Below, piece after piece: positions 44,763-56,402 of a stretch of DNA of 64,000 nt. The position numbers were made by a program, and so were the translations under genes. Under the pieces are notes generated by a model that saw nothing but the letters and a program-made list of their open reading frames with translations, was not told the origin of the DNA and did not search any database. Source of the DNA: Sitta carolinensis (Eukaryota > Chordata > Aves > Passeriformes > Sittidae). How positions within the stretch are numbered: position 1 is the first letter of the stretch; each line of letters starts with the position of its first letter. The DNA is taken from NCBI GenBank assembly GCA_032173965.1, contig CM063283.1, positions 108,400,108 through 108,464,107 of the forward strand. Reading direction: 5' to 3'.

Positions 44763-46490
44763 AGTCCGCCGGGAAAGCCGCTCTTCCTCACCTTGCCGCT
44801 GGGAGACCGGGCTCCGTCTGCTGCACGCTGCGCTCCCCTCGCATCCCCCCCTCCCTCTCTCCCTCCTCCTCCTCCTCCTCCAGCCGTCGCCTCCCCTCCC
44901 TTCCCCTCCCCCCGGGCAGGCGCTGCACCGAGGGAGCCGCCGCCAGCAGCAGCAGCGGCAGCAGCGCCGCCACCGCTTTTTCCCTCAGCAAGTTTCCCCC
45001 TCCCCTGGCTGCGTTTCTCTGCTCAGGCAGGGCTCGCCCGGCCGCTCGCCCGCTCCCCTCCTTGCCCTGACTAATTGATTTGCCCCCCCTCGCCGCGCCG
45101 CCAGCCCCTCGGCTCGCCCGCTCCCCCCGGCTGGCACAGGTCGCTGCCAAGCTGCGGCGCCCCGAGGGGGGACTCCGCGCTCCCGCGCTCCCCGGCAGGC
45201 AGGAGGGGAAAGCCGCCCCCCCCCCGGCCCCGCCGATACTCCCCTCTCTCGCTACCCAGAAGGCCAGTGGAGAACCGCAATTACCATAAAGCTCCGTTCA
45301 CTCCGCTCCGCCAAGCTGTCAAAACCCCGGCGGCGGCGGCGCTGCCAGACATCGCTGCGAGCCTCCGCGGCGGGTCGCGCCGCGCTGCCACCCCCCGGCA
45401 CCCCGCTCGCCCCCGGCCCCTCCGCCGGGTGCCCCCGGCCCCCCCACGCCGCTCCCCCCGGGATCCCAGCGGTTCCTGGAATTCCCCCCGGCGATGCAGC
45501 CCGCCCCCTCAGGCACACCCGCCGGCTCCGGGTTCCCCACGTCGCGCAAGGGCATCCCCGCTCCCCCAGGACCTGCCGAGGGCTCGCAGCCGTCGTAACC
45601 CCCCGCAGGGGTCACACCACGAGCGGACCCTTTCGGTCGCAGCCTCCCACACTCGCGGAGCGGGTTGTGTCACCCCTCGACCCCGGGGCCCCTCTCTGGT
45701 CCCACCCGCCGCCCCCAACTTCGCGTGATCCCCGGCTCGGCCGCGCTTCCCCCCGGTCCGCTTCTCCGAGCTCTGAATCGGGATGGGAAAAAAAGCCACT
45801 CGTTTGTCAACGTCTGCATTGCGGGGGGCGGGGGGGCCGAGGGGGACCTTATTAAAGCGCGTTTTCGCCTGATCCGGCTTTGGCAGCCCTTAACGCGCTT
45901 TTTACCCGGTGTGAGCAGTGTGGCAACCCGGGGTGGGGTCACGACTGAAGCGCTGTTTCCCTCGCTGGCATTTCTACGGCTGCTTTAAGATTTCTGCCCG
46001 GATCGTGGAGCCCTTTAATCTCCGGGTTGGTAGTTATCGGCTGCATCTATTTACTTTGGCAAGGCAACTTTTGGCTCGGCGAGCTCGACTCGTAAATTTC
46101 ACGTTCATAACGCACATCCCCGCTGATATTCCCAGGATTGGTCCCGAGGAGCCCGCGGCGTGGAAGCTCCCGGGGCGGCCCCGGCCTCAGGGCCAGGCAA
46201 GCTCTCGGCCCCACTGCTCCCCCGCACCTCCCAGATCCTTCCCGGGGAAACGGAGTTCTGCCACCTCAGCGCCGCCGGCGCCGCATCGAGCCCTTCTCGC
46301 CGCCGCTCCGTGTGGGAGCGACTGCCAGCCAAACGCCAGGCGATTAACGCGGACAGTTCGCCCCGGGGTGGATTTTTAATCGCCTCGTTCAGGACCCTGA
46401 GCGAAAAGGCTGCAGAGACGCTAAGAGCTGCAAAAGCTTCCCTCACCGAGGGCGCCGGAGCAGCAAGCAGGGCGATGGGAATTCAACGCC

Positions 46491-46900
46491 AGAGCAGGAC
46501 GGCCCGGGCTGCCTGCCTGCTCTGCGCCGCTGCTTACCTCTGAAGGTGGAAGAATAAGAGTTCTCCAAAGTTCTCCCTACTAAAGCTCCCCCTCCCGAAT
46601 CCAAAAGGTTTTAATAGAGAATCTACACCACGTCTGGGAAAAATAGTTTTTTTAAAGAAAGTGGGGGTCGCCCAATGCTCGGGAAAAGGACACAGAGTCC
46701 AGAGAAAAGCACACACACACCACACATACACACACGCAGCCGGGTCATGGCCAGAGGGTTGGCATTTCATGAAACTGCCATCACGGGCTTTGGAGTTTCA
46801 CTGCGTCTTTTAAAAAACTCTCCCGTCTCAAAGCAGAAGTGAAATATCCACCATCTGAAACCCGAAACAGCAGCCGCACTGCTCAGCTTCCTCGCAGGGG
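46491..46900. other. Short non-coding gap with minus-strand donor
   Basis: The minus-strand donor CTTCAGAG|GTAAGC ends at 46538. A CA microsatellite lies at about 46708-46735. No other feature is seen. Confidence 0.4.
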
Positions 46901-48240
46901 AGTCCTGGAAGCCGCCGAGTACGGGGAGCGGGCTGCGGTCCCACCGTGCTGGCCGATGGGGAGCACTGCCCCGAGTAGCGGCCGGATTTGATCCTGTTGC
47001 GGCGGGCCACGCATCTGAAAATGCTCCCACACGTTTTTTTAATCTCCAATAACAAGCAGAAGGACACCTGGCCTATTACGCTGTAAAGCCATTTTTTATA
47101 AAGATGTTTTAGGGCTAGACATTAAAAGTTATTAGACTGAACACACGTGAGTTACAGGCACACAGCTGGAGGGGAGGCCTCTGTTGGATTTTTTTTTTTT
47201 TTCCCCATTCCTAGGAAAACCTCATTAAAATTACTTCTTTCGATATGAAAGCAGAACTAGCGCGTTTCCTGGCGAGGTGGCCGCAGCCGCGGCTTCCCGG
47301 CTTCATTGATCTGGGCTTTGTCTCTCCCCACAGGTCTGGATCTGCGGTGCCAGCGGCCCGCACTTGCATCACAAAAGTCGCCCGCTTCCCTTCCCCCTGG
47401 CTGCGAAGTCCGGAACACAAATGTGTGCCTACAGCGTGGAGCTGGATGCCTGGGGTGGTTGGGTTTTTTATTTTTTTGTTTTTTTACTAATGACTTAAAG
47501 TTATCTCGGGGTAAACTTGCTCCACTTTTATTTTTAACCGTAAACTTTCTTTGTGAACGCAGCTTCCTTCGTGGCGGGGAGGAACAGACCCGCGCTTGTT
47601 CGCCTCTGTGCCTTTTTTGTTCCCTGGGTCCCCAAGCTTTGCAGCGGGAGGCTGGCGGCTCCCGGAGAAGACATTGGGGCTTCAGTTCGCTCCTCCCGGG
47701 CCTGCCCCGGCCGGCTGCGCGCCCCACCGCCTTCCCCAGCGCGGGTCCGCCGGGCACCGCCGAGCTAACCCCGGAAAATTCAAAGCATGCTCTTGCCTTG
47801 CAGATTACCGGGCGGTCTCCCCCCCTCCCACACGCCCCGGAGGGAGCTGACCCACGGGTCAGGCCGCTGCACACTGCTCTCTCCCCGGGAGGGGAAGGGG
47901 GCTCCGCGCTGTCGCTGCTGTTGCGGCCGCCCGAGGAGCCGGGCGAGGATGCGCTCGCAAAAACGGCTGCTCCGATAATGCTAAGTACTTAACCTCCTCG
48001 TAAAGACAAATCCATTGTTAATGGCAGAATAGGCTTCTCGCAGGAGGCTTCCAAGTGGGATGGCTTTATGCCGGCTCTCATTTACCTCCAGCGCCGCCTC
48101 TAATTGGAAGCTTCCCCGCGCCCCCGGCCCGCGCACCTCAGAAAGTTGGGGGTTAAACCGCACGAGTGGCGAGGCCGGGCCCTGACCCCTCCACGGCCCG
48201 CTCCCCTGCTCACCAAACGGTAACCGGAGCACGCGAGTCC
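46901..48240. promoter_or_regulatory. CpG-rich block F
   Basis: A discontinuous CpG-rich block, strongest at 47640-47960 and 48100-48235, with AT-rich interruptions. The minus-strand donor CTGGAG|GTAAAT ends at 48086. No protein is supported. Confidence 0.45.
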
Positions 48241-48680
48241 TTCGGGCACGGGAAATGACACAGAGGGGAGATGGGAGCTGCGAAGGTAGAATGAATTAAT
48301 GCGAGCGAGGTGTTCAGACAGCCTGGTGATGAGTGCTAGGAAAAGCCTATAAATAACAGATCACTGTCCTAAGCTCTGAATTGCCCTGCTTGAGTGTGTC
48401 TTAAATCAGACCTTTATCATTGGTTATTGTAAGGCTGTTTTTAATGGAAGTGTAGAAATCTGAATAACAAAACAAGACAAGCCTCAATTGGCGTTATACA
48501 GGGTCTGCAGCGCTTTCAGACCTGACACGGCGTCAGCATATTGTTACACCGCCATGCAAACTCCCCGTGCAATCAAAGGGGTTTTGCATAGCAGAAGTAC
48601 TATAATTTTACTTCGTAGTTCAGGGCTACTCCCTTGACAGAAGATCCGTAATTTTCTTTCCGTCTCCCCAGAAGAGACCA
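48241..48680. promoter_or_regulatory. Candidate conserved non-coding element
   Basis: About 400 bases of balanced-GC sequence embedded between CpG islands, with many developmental motifs: GAATTAATG, CATTGGTTATTG, AATCAAAGGGG (TCF/LEF-like) and CCGCCATGCAAAC. No frame has coding character. Assigned from motif density and contrast only. Confidence 0.4.
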
Positions 48681-50180
48681 AAACGCGCTCGGTTCACGGA
48701 CTAAGCGCCGCTATCTTTCTTACAAAGGCGAATGACAAATCGCTCCGGTTGCCTTTGCTTCGCTCTGCACCCCTTCCCCGCTCCACCAAACAGCGAAGAT
48801 GCCCGCGGCCCTCCGGTCCCCGCTGGCCGCCCGGAGCGGACATCGCGGCAGGGACCCGCAAACACTCGCACTATCGGCCTGCCCCCAGCCGGGGAGCTCG
48901 GCCTGCCGCGCCGCGGCCGGGGGAAGCGCTCGCAGGGCCCGGCCAGAGCTCAGGGCTCGCAGCGCCGAGCCCACCGGGGTTCGATGCGCGGCCCGGGCCC
49001 TGGGCTGGGGAAGGGGGGGCGGCAGCCCAGCTGCAAGAGGAGGGCAGGCTGGCTGCGAACTGCCCCCTCCACCTCTCCCACTTGCATACCACGGCCATTT
49101 TGTCTGCTTGCGGCTCCCCCGTGTGTGTCCCCCGCCCCCGCCCTGTCCCCTCGGGCTGCTGCGGGCGCTGCCCCGGGCGCAGGGGCCGGGCCGTGCCGGC
49201 GGCGGGGCCGGCGGGGCAGGCGGAGGTGAAAGGCGGACGGCCCCGGCCGCTCCTGAGAGATGCAGCCGCTAGGCAAGGCCCTGCAGGGGAGGGGGCGTGC
49301 GCCGCACAAGTCTGGAGAGGAGTAAAAATAGCGCCGGCGAGGTTGTCGCTCTCTTCGCCTCCCCCCAGCCCAGCGGGGACAGCGGTGCGGCTCGGCGGGA
49401 GGGCGGCGTGCAGGGCTCGGGGGGCGAACACGAACGGGAGCCAGAAAAAAACCCGGCCCGGCGGAAAGCGACGCGGGCGAGGTAGAGCCTTCGCCTTTGA
49501 AGGCGATGCGCGGGAGCTGGAGGCTACAACCCCTTTTCCCAGTGGGGTCCCTGAACCCAAGGAGGCGCGGACTGCGGCCCGTCCCCGTCTCTCGGCGGCC
49601 TGGGGAGCAGCGGTAGCGAGCGGTGACTTGGCGGAGGAACAGAAGTACCATGCTCCCGAGTTTAAACATAATACGGCGGCCGGGGGAACCGCCATGGTTT
49701 GAAGGTGTGTTTGTGCAGACTACAGCTTGTATGTTAATAATTGGATACAGTCGATGAATCACCTCCGTCCTCCTTCTGGTTTTGTTTTTGTGTTGTGTTT
49801 TGTTTCGAAGGGGTGGGGAGAGAAAGCGAGGAGACGGTGGCTCGGCGCTGAATACCAATTCCGAGCCCGGGTTCATAAACACTGGGGTTATTCACTCCGC
49901 CCCAGAGGTGACAGCGGAGGCCTCCGCCGCCCTCCGCGCCCGCGCCCCGTGGCGCGGCCCCCGGGCTCGCCGGCGTTCCGAGCGGGATTCGCGCCCCGGC
50001 TGGAAGCCCGGCAGCGGCGGGTGGCTCGTCGGGGTGCATACATATGAAATGAGAGCCTGCAACATCAAAGCAGCAGCAGAGAGAGGGCAGGGAGGGGCTC
50101 TCGGCGCGTACATGTGTGTACCTTTCCAGAGAAAAGCCCCTAAATTTTAAAATCGGACAACCCCCCCTCCCCGCCCCTTC
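48681..50180. promoter_or_regulatory. CpG-island block G1
   Basis: Very CpG-rich from 48760 to 50030 on both sides of a short dip near 49650-49860. ORFs up to about 317 codons are GC artefacts without recognisable domains. Confidence 0.5.
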
Positions 50181-50199
50181 ACTCGCATGGCAGACACGC

Positions 50200-50420
50200 G
50201 GAGAGATTCTTTAGTCCTGTACTTAACACTTCACAGTGTTTTTAGCAATTAAGGCGAGAGGGGGGTGGGTATAAAGATAAGCCACTTTTTCGCCCTGCAA
50301 GTGTGAAAGATAAGATAACAGTAAGCTGGGGCAAAACGTCTGCTTACAACCTCCCCCCAGCGATTCTGATCGGTCACCTCTTATCTCAGAAAATGTCATT
50401 TCGAAAACAGCTTCAAAAAT
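50200..50420. promoter_or_regulatory. GATA-motif cluster, candidate enhancer
   Basis: Four WGATAR-type sites fall within 112 bases: AGATAAG at 50275-50281, tandem AGATAAGATAA at 50308-50318, and the reverse TTATCT at 50381-50386. A T-box-like GGTCACCTC lies at 50372-50380. The patch is flanked by CpG islands and has no coding potential. GATA clusters are common in blood and endoderm enhancers (general knowledge); function here is inferred. Confidence 0.4.
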
Positions 50421-51575
50421 CCAAGGGAAAATAAAAGTATTTTCCGTTCAGAAGTGCCATTTAAAACCCCCGTCTTCACTTCATCTCTACATCGTCGTTC
50501 CCCCGCGCCCCCCCCTCCGCCATCACGGTACCCAAACAAGGGCAGCAGCCGCTTCACAGAGCGCCTCTCGGAAGCCAAATCACGCAGGTAATCAGAGGAC
50601 CGAAACCTGTCAGGCGCCAAGATTAGCGGCTCCCCGCCGCTCCCCGGCCGTGCCCGCTCGTCGTCCCCGTCGCAGGCGGGGGACCCGGCCCCTCGGTGCC
50701 CGCAGAGTGGGCAGAGACCTGCGCTAAGGAAAGCCCCGCGCCGGCCCCACAGGCTGCGGCGGGTGAGGCAAAGCGAGAGCCAGGCTGCCTTTCCCAGTTC
50801 GTTTCGCTGCAGCACCCCCGACGGCGACAACTACCCCAGCCCGGCCTGTCCCCAGCCAAGCTGCAGGATCCGCTGTGGGCGGCCGTGCTCGGCGTGGAGT
50901 CGGTTCTGATTCTGAGCCTCTCGGCCGCCCCCGCGCCCCGCTGCCCGGCAGGCACAGGCGGAGGCCGTGTGCGGGCAGGGTGCCCGGAGCACACGGCGCT
51001 GGCCCTGCCCTCTGCGGCACTGGGCACGGCCCCGCCGCGCCCGCCCCGAGGCCCGCGGGCAGGATGCGGGCGCTGTTCCGCCCCGGCCCGGCACGCCTGC
51101 CACGGCCGGCGTTACGCGCTGCTTCCCACTCCCCTGGGGCCTCCCCCTGGGCCCGGAGTTTCCCCCTCCCGTCCTTAAGCCGTCGCCACCTGCGATAAAT
51201 CGAGATGTCGAGTAGAAAAGGCTTCCCGACACCTTCCCGACGGCAAGGCGCGGCAGCGCCCTGGGAAACCTCCACACGGGCCCCCACGCGAGGCAGCGGA
51301 GTGTGTGTGGCGGGGGTGGGGTGCGTGCCCTTGTAACCGGCAAAGACACATCGAGGGCACCGCACGGGAAACGTGATAGCAGCGACCCTGCACTGCCCCA
51401 ACGTGCTCAGGGCCGGAGCGGAGCAGGGGTGGCTTGGCCGAGAGCCAAGACGGTGGGGGGGCTTCCCCTGGCTCGCCACACCCCCGATCTCCTCTTGCCG
51501 CCGTTCTCAGAAACCCGTCGGTGCCGTGCTCTCGAAGTGAGTGGGTCAGCAGCTGATGACAAGGGAAAAAAAGAA

Positions 51576-51603
51576 GAGAGCGAGAGAGCGAGCGAGCGAG
51601 CGA
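51576..51603. repeat. GAGA/GAGC short tandem repeat
   Basis: GAGAGAG units passing into GAGC repeats, flanked by A-runs. Confidence 0.8.
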
Positions 51604-51894
51604 AAAAAAAACTCCCTCCCAAACCCTAGCCTGGCGCGATTACTCATCCCCAGAGTTCCCCTAAGTCAGAGAAACTTGGCGAAGTCCCAAGGCCGAGCCG
51701 TTAACACGGTCTGAAGCTCCCTGGGCACCTTCCGCCGCTGGGCCAGGGCCGAGGGGGCCGGAGCTGAGGGGGCTGGAGGCCAAGGCCATCAGGGAATGCG
51801 CGTCCCCATCCTCGGCGCCGTTCGCGCTCGGGTTATTGTGGAGCGTTTTATCTTCACAGTCACATCGGCAGCTAACGAAGCTCGGCGGCTGCAG

Positions 51895-52395
51895 CCCACA
51901 CGACTTTGGTTCTCTGCATTTATCCTTCAATAAAAGCCGATTCCTTTATTAGAAACAGGAGACGTGTCTCCTACCGCCCCTATCAAATCCCAACTGGCAA
52001 GGCGCAGCCGACACCTCCCCCTCAGCCCCCCCCCCCCGCCCGAGAGGGGCAGGCGGCACCACCCCATGGCCTACGTCCCCCTCCCGCCGGACCCCCCACC
52101 GCGAGCATCCGCACACCCCCGCTTCTGTCCCCCCAGCGAACAGGGGCAGCCCTCGCCCCTTCCACGGGGCGGCCAACGCCCCCTCCTCGTGATCCCTCCA
52201 GGGCGGGAGCAGCCGAGGCCAGCCGGCCCCTCCCGCCCCGAACAGCCCGCGCCGGCACGGGCAGCCGCCACCCCTCCCCTGCCAAATCAATCGCCCCCAC
52301 CGGGCGCACCCACACGACTTTCGTTCCCCTGCATTTATCGTTCAATAAAAGTCGTTTCCTTTATTAGAAACAGAGGAGACGCTTCTCCCTCCCAC
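51895..52395. repeat. Diverged direct duplication, unit about 413 bp
   Basis: About 75 bases at 51897-51970 recur at 52310-52384. Shared strings are CCACACGACTTT, TGCATTTATC, TTCAATAAAAG and CCTTTATTAGAAACAG, with a few mismatches. Each copy carries an AATAAA hexamer. Downstream CAAATCCC...GGCGCAGCC-like fragments recur up to about 52715. No known mobile element is recognised. Confidence 0.8.
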
Positions 52396-52505
52396 CGCCC
52401 TCACCTCATGCCCCTTCCGCGGGCGCAGCCGGCGGCCCCCCTACCACGTCGCCCCCCGCCGAGCGCGGACCGCCCCACCCCCCCTCGCTCCCACCACCGC
52501 CACCC

Positions 52506-52545
52506 CCTAAAAATAACAATAACAGTAATAACAATAATAACAGCC
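52506..52545. repeat. AAT/AAC-rich simple repeat
   Basis: Irregular AATAAC and AGTAAT units in an otherwise C-rich stretch. Confidence 0.75.
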
Positions 52546-52879
52546 GCCGTCCCCAGCAGTCGCGGCAGTCAGCACCCCCTCCACCGAGCTCAGCCCCCCT
52601 CCCCTTCCCTCTCAAATCCCCCATCGCTAGGCACAGCCAACCGGCCCCCCCCTCGCCCGCCTTTCCCCAGGCGCAGCCAACGACCCATCAAATCCCCTGG
52701 CCAGGCATGGCTCGGCCCCCGCCCGCCTCGCAGCCCCCCCGGGCACCGAGCAGGTCTGCGCGGCGGATGCTTGTGTGCGACTCCGATTGGAGCGGCCGCT
52801 CCATCCACCGCTACCGGGCGGGGAATATTTCCCCGGGCGCCGCCGGGAGAGCCGGTGCTCGGAGGATGCCAGCCCGCTT

Positions 52880-52913
52880 TGCCGTGCCGTGCCGTGCCGT
52901 GCCCCGCCGTGCC
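52880..52913. repeat. GCCGT pentanucleotide repeat
   Basis: About six GCCGT/GCCCC units, similar in kind to the GCCGA repeat at 28500. Confidence 0.8.
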
Positions 52914-53760
52914 CCCTCCTCCGCGGCGCGGAGCGCCCAGCGGAGATCTCCCCGCTGAGGAGGGGCCGGGAGGGAGCGCACTCTGTATCGCATTAAATTA
53001 ATCGCTCGGCTCCGGAGGAGGCAGGTGATTCTGCCAAACACAATGAGGGGTTTGAGCGCTGCGGAATAAAGCGCTGTTCATGGGGCCGTGGGCGGCGGTG
53101 CCCGGCTCCACCGCGGGATCGCCGGCTCCCGGGTGATCCCGGCGCTGCTCCCCGCCGCTGGCCCCAGTGCGCACCCCACCCTCACCCTAGGGATGGATAA
53201 AGGGAGGGCAAGGGGGGAAAACGAGCAGCCGCCCTGGCAGCGGGGGAGCAGCAGACCCTGGGGACGGGAAACGGAGGTTACAGTGGGCTGTAGTCAGTTT
53301 TCTCCACACCACCACCCCCCCACACACACCACCCCCCAGTTCCCGCTGTGCGTCCCATCGGGGGCGGCCCTTTGAGATTGGGTGGGGGGAGAACAGCCTC
53401 CCGAGAGGAAGCAGGGGCCGAGTGACGGGGACCGCGCAGCTCGTTGTGCAGGGCGCCGGGGAGCGCGGGGCCCCTGGGCGGCCTCCGGGCGGACGGTGCG
53501 GGGCGGGCGGCGCTGCCAGGGTTCAGGCGGTGGCAGGCGTTGTTTTCCTCGGAGAGCGGAGGAGGAGGAGGAAATCTCCGGGTTTTTAATGAGGGGGTGC
53601 AGAAGGGCTGAGCGCTGGGATTACACGGCGCGGAGACAGAGCTGCGGGCTGTGTGTGCGCGCAGGGCTGGTAGTCTCCGCCCGTCTGCCTGCTAATCGCA
53701 CGTTTTCCACTGTTAAAAAGAAACCGAGACACTGTGGCCGAGCCCAGCGCTGTCTCTGTG

Positions 53761-55460
53761 ACTGTGACATGAAAAGATGGCGCTCTCTCCCCTCCCCCAG
53801 CCTCCCTCTCGGTTTACACTTCCTCCCCAACAGCTTTTGCCTTCCAGTTTTTTAAAGCCCTCTTTGCTCCTTCCTTCCCCCCCTCTCTCCCGGCCGGATA
53901 CCACCAGCTTCCCAGCCGGTCGGTGGGTCCCTCTGTTGCGACGATTTTTTTTTTTTCCTTTTTTCTTTACCTCGCTGTTTTCGCCTCTCCCTTTTCTCGG
54001 AAACCTCGATCTCTTTATGTCTCGCTCTTTTGTGAACTTCAGCGGCAGTTTGCAGAAGGCGGGGGGGAGGAGGGGAAGGAAAAGCGGGGAGGGGGGTTAC
54101 CCCGTCTCTTCTGTCCTCCATCCATGTCCTCCCTCTCCCCAGGGGCAGCGGGGACAGGAAAGTGAGCCGGATCTAGGTGTGTGGGTGTCGGGGCGGGCAG
54201 CAGGGAGGCTCAGGGAGGTGCCTGCCCGCGCCGGCGACCTGGTCGCGCTGCGGTTGCCCTGGTCGCCACGGGAGCGCTCGCCTGGGGGGCGAGCCGCGCT
54301 GGAGCGATGCAGCGGGAGACATCTCCGTCGGAGTTTACCTGTCTAGAAACCTGAGCGCACCAAGGTGGTCCCGGCTCCCAGAGAGGGGCCACGGAACTGG
54401 CCGTGGCCCCGCTCCGAGGCAGGAGGGCTACTCCACTGCCTTCCACATAACTTCTTGCGTTCATCACCAGACCGCTATAAGTGCTAAGGTTTTTTGGTGG
54501 TTCTCTTCTTTTTTTTTTTTTTTTTTTTTTTCTTTTTTTTTTCCCAAAGCCTGCAAATTAAATTCAGCGCCGCTCTCCTATTTTAGTGTCTGTTATGTTA
54601 ATTGCGCTTAGCGCTGGGGCGCTGCTCGCCAGGGATGTATGAAGGCCTCGGAGATTAACCGCAGGCTCTTCCTCGGACTTTTCTGAGGCAGCAGCAAGTT
54701 CCGAGGGGCTAACAGGGAGTCTTCAAGATCCCATGTGCTTTCGGGGCATGCCGCTGCTGGCCGGCACCTCTGAACTCGGGGCCAGCGACTGAGGTCAGGT
54801 TGGCAGCAGCTCCCTGTGCACCCGCAGATCTATTTGCGTAAGGATTTGCATTGCGGGACGACAGGTATTTTTCCTCCCTGTGGATGGTAAAAATGCAAAA
54901 TTAGCGTGACTGTTTCTAGGCAGAGAAGCCACGACTACGTGATCTCGCTGAACCTGTCGGTTGTGCTCTCTGGAGCAGCCGGGAAACCGGACACCTTTAT
55001 CAGTGACCCCCGGAGCCGTTCTCCCGGGCGTTCGCTGTACTTATCGCCATCTAACCCTAGGCAGCCCGCGAGCGCTGTGTCACGGCCCCCTGCTCTGCCC
55101 GGGGATGTCCGTGCGGCTGTCTGTGCCCCGCGGTGTTACCCAGCCACTCCGGGAAGGAGCAGGCATGTGTGGCCTTCCCAGGCATGTCCCTTCTCTGGCG
55201 TCTACTTCATCTATTCGTTATCAGGGGACGGCGTGTGGAGTGACTGAGCCTAATAAGTTGTCCACTTGTTCATTTCAGGAGCATTGATTTCTGGTTCCAA
55301 GGCACTCTGTTCTAGCTCTGGCTACAGCTGCGGGGCATTTCGCAGCTGGTCTTTCGCCTAGACAAATATCAGCGAGAATGTGAGCGTTATTAGCCACATA
55401 AATAAATCATTAACGTGCACACAAATGTTTTTTTAGCATAACTTCCAGGGAGAAAATATC
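53761..55460. other. Non-coding, mixed composition
   Basis: Pyrimidine-rich at 53780-54010, GC-rich at 54180-54320, a T-tract at 54510-54542, then moderate GC. No gene or RNA is recognised. Confidence 0.5.
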
Positions 55461-56369
55461 CCGACGGGCAAGGCGGCCAGGCGTGCTACGTCGGGCCGGC
55501 CTCGTCGCGGGCTGCCCGGCAGCAGCGGCGGGGGTCGGCGCCCCCCCGGCACGGACAGGCACGGCTCTCCGGCTCCCGGTTGAACATTAACAGGGCCGGC
55601 CGGCCTGGCACGGCCGCAGGGCCTTGCTTCGCAGACCTTTGTGTGCTCTCCCGAGGCCGGGCGGGGACGCCGGGCGCTTTACTCCCCAAACGCGACGGCA
55701 CTAATGAGATTACCTTACCGGCCGCGGCTGGGGCTGGGAAGCGCCGAGCCGGCGGGCAGAGCCCGGCCCGGCCGCACGCTCCTCGTTAGAGCAGAGCCCA
55801 GGGCAGGAACGATGTTCGCTTCTGGCCTCCCGCGAAGGGCCGCCGGCTCCCGCCGTGCCCCGGCGGAGGCGAGCGGGGAGCGGCAGCCGCCGCCGCCCGG
55901 GCCGCTCTCGCCCTGCCCCGCGGAATCCCGCGGGTGCCAGTAAAGCCCTGCCTGGGAGCCCTGCCAAGGCGGTCTCGCTTTGATATTGCGCGCCACGGCC
56001 GCTCCTCCGCTTGCTCCTAATCACGCAAATGCGAGCTTGTCCCGGCACTTTCCATAATAAACACTGAGCGCGTTTCGCTGGGCTCCCAAAGTAAATACTG
56101 TATCGGAGAAGCGGGGCTGCGCTGGGAAGCTGAAATCTTCCACTTTTTCGCACTTAGCAACAGACTGAGGCGTCGTGCGCGCCCTCCCCGAGCCAGGCTC
56201 GGTGTGATTTACTTTCTGGTTGCAATGCAGATATTCACTTGTCAGTTCAAGGGCAGGACAGAAACTGTGCAAGCGGAGTCTTGCGAACGGAAATCTCCCA
56301 TTTACGAGGTTCTGCTCCAGCACCAAAAGCCACCATCCAGCACCTTTGTTCTGCATGCAGATGCTTTTA

Positions 56370-56402
56370 TACATACACACAGACACACACACACACACAC
56401 AC
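56370..56402. repeat. CA dinucleotide repeat
   Basis: ACAC run of about 30 bases. Confidence 0.85.

Larger units (their letters stand above)
42180..46490. promoter_or_regulatory. CpG-island block E, strongest promoter-like island
   Basis: About 4 kb of CpG-rich DNA, densest at 43440-44560 and 45060-45560. A strong minus-strand donor, GGCAAG|GTGAGG, ends at 44792, immediately below the densest part. That is the layout expected of a housekeeping-type first exon feeding the BCOR start exon about 19 kb away. Homopurine and homopyrimidine tracts lie at 43089-43146 and 44680-44762. ORFs up to about 350 codons here are Pro/Arg/Ala-rich frames without conserved motifs and are not called genes. Confidence 0.5.
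50421..53760. promoter_or_regulatory. CpG-rich block G2
   Basis: GC-rich DNA with CpG peaks at 50480-51180 and 52730-53560, and a C-rich, repeat-bearing middle (51890-52730). Only low-complexity ORFs are seen, and no gene is recognised. Confidence 0.45.

Noticed and set aside
44680..44765. Plus-strand splice acceptor at the end of the pyrimidine tract
   Set aside because: It looks ideal in form (long pyrimidine run then TTTAG) but no plus-strand exon or gene follows; probably coincidental.
44049..45074. 341-codon plus-strand ORF
   Set aside because: Pro/Leu/Ser-rich frame across CTC repeats; open only because GC-rich DNA has few stops.
48749..49882. 317- and 310-codon ORFs on opposite strands
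   Set aside because: Mutually overlapping frames in a CpG island with no conserved motif or splice support.
51964..53001. 345-codon proline-rich plus-strand ORF
   Set aside because: It is created by C-rich DNA and the 413-bp duplication; the repeated SIK...SFIRNR peptide reflects the DNA repeat.
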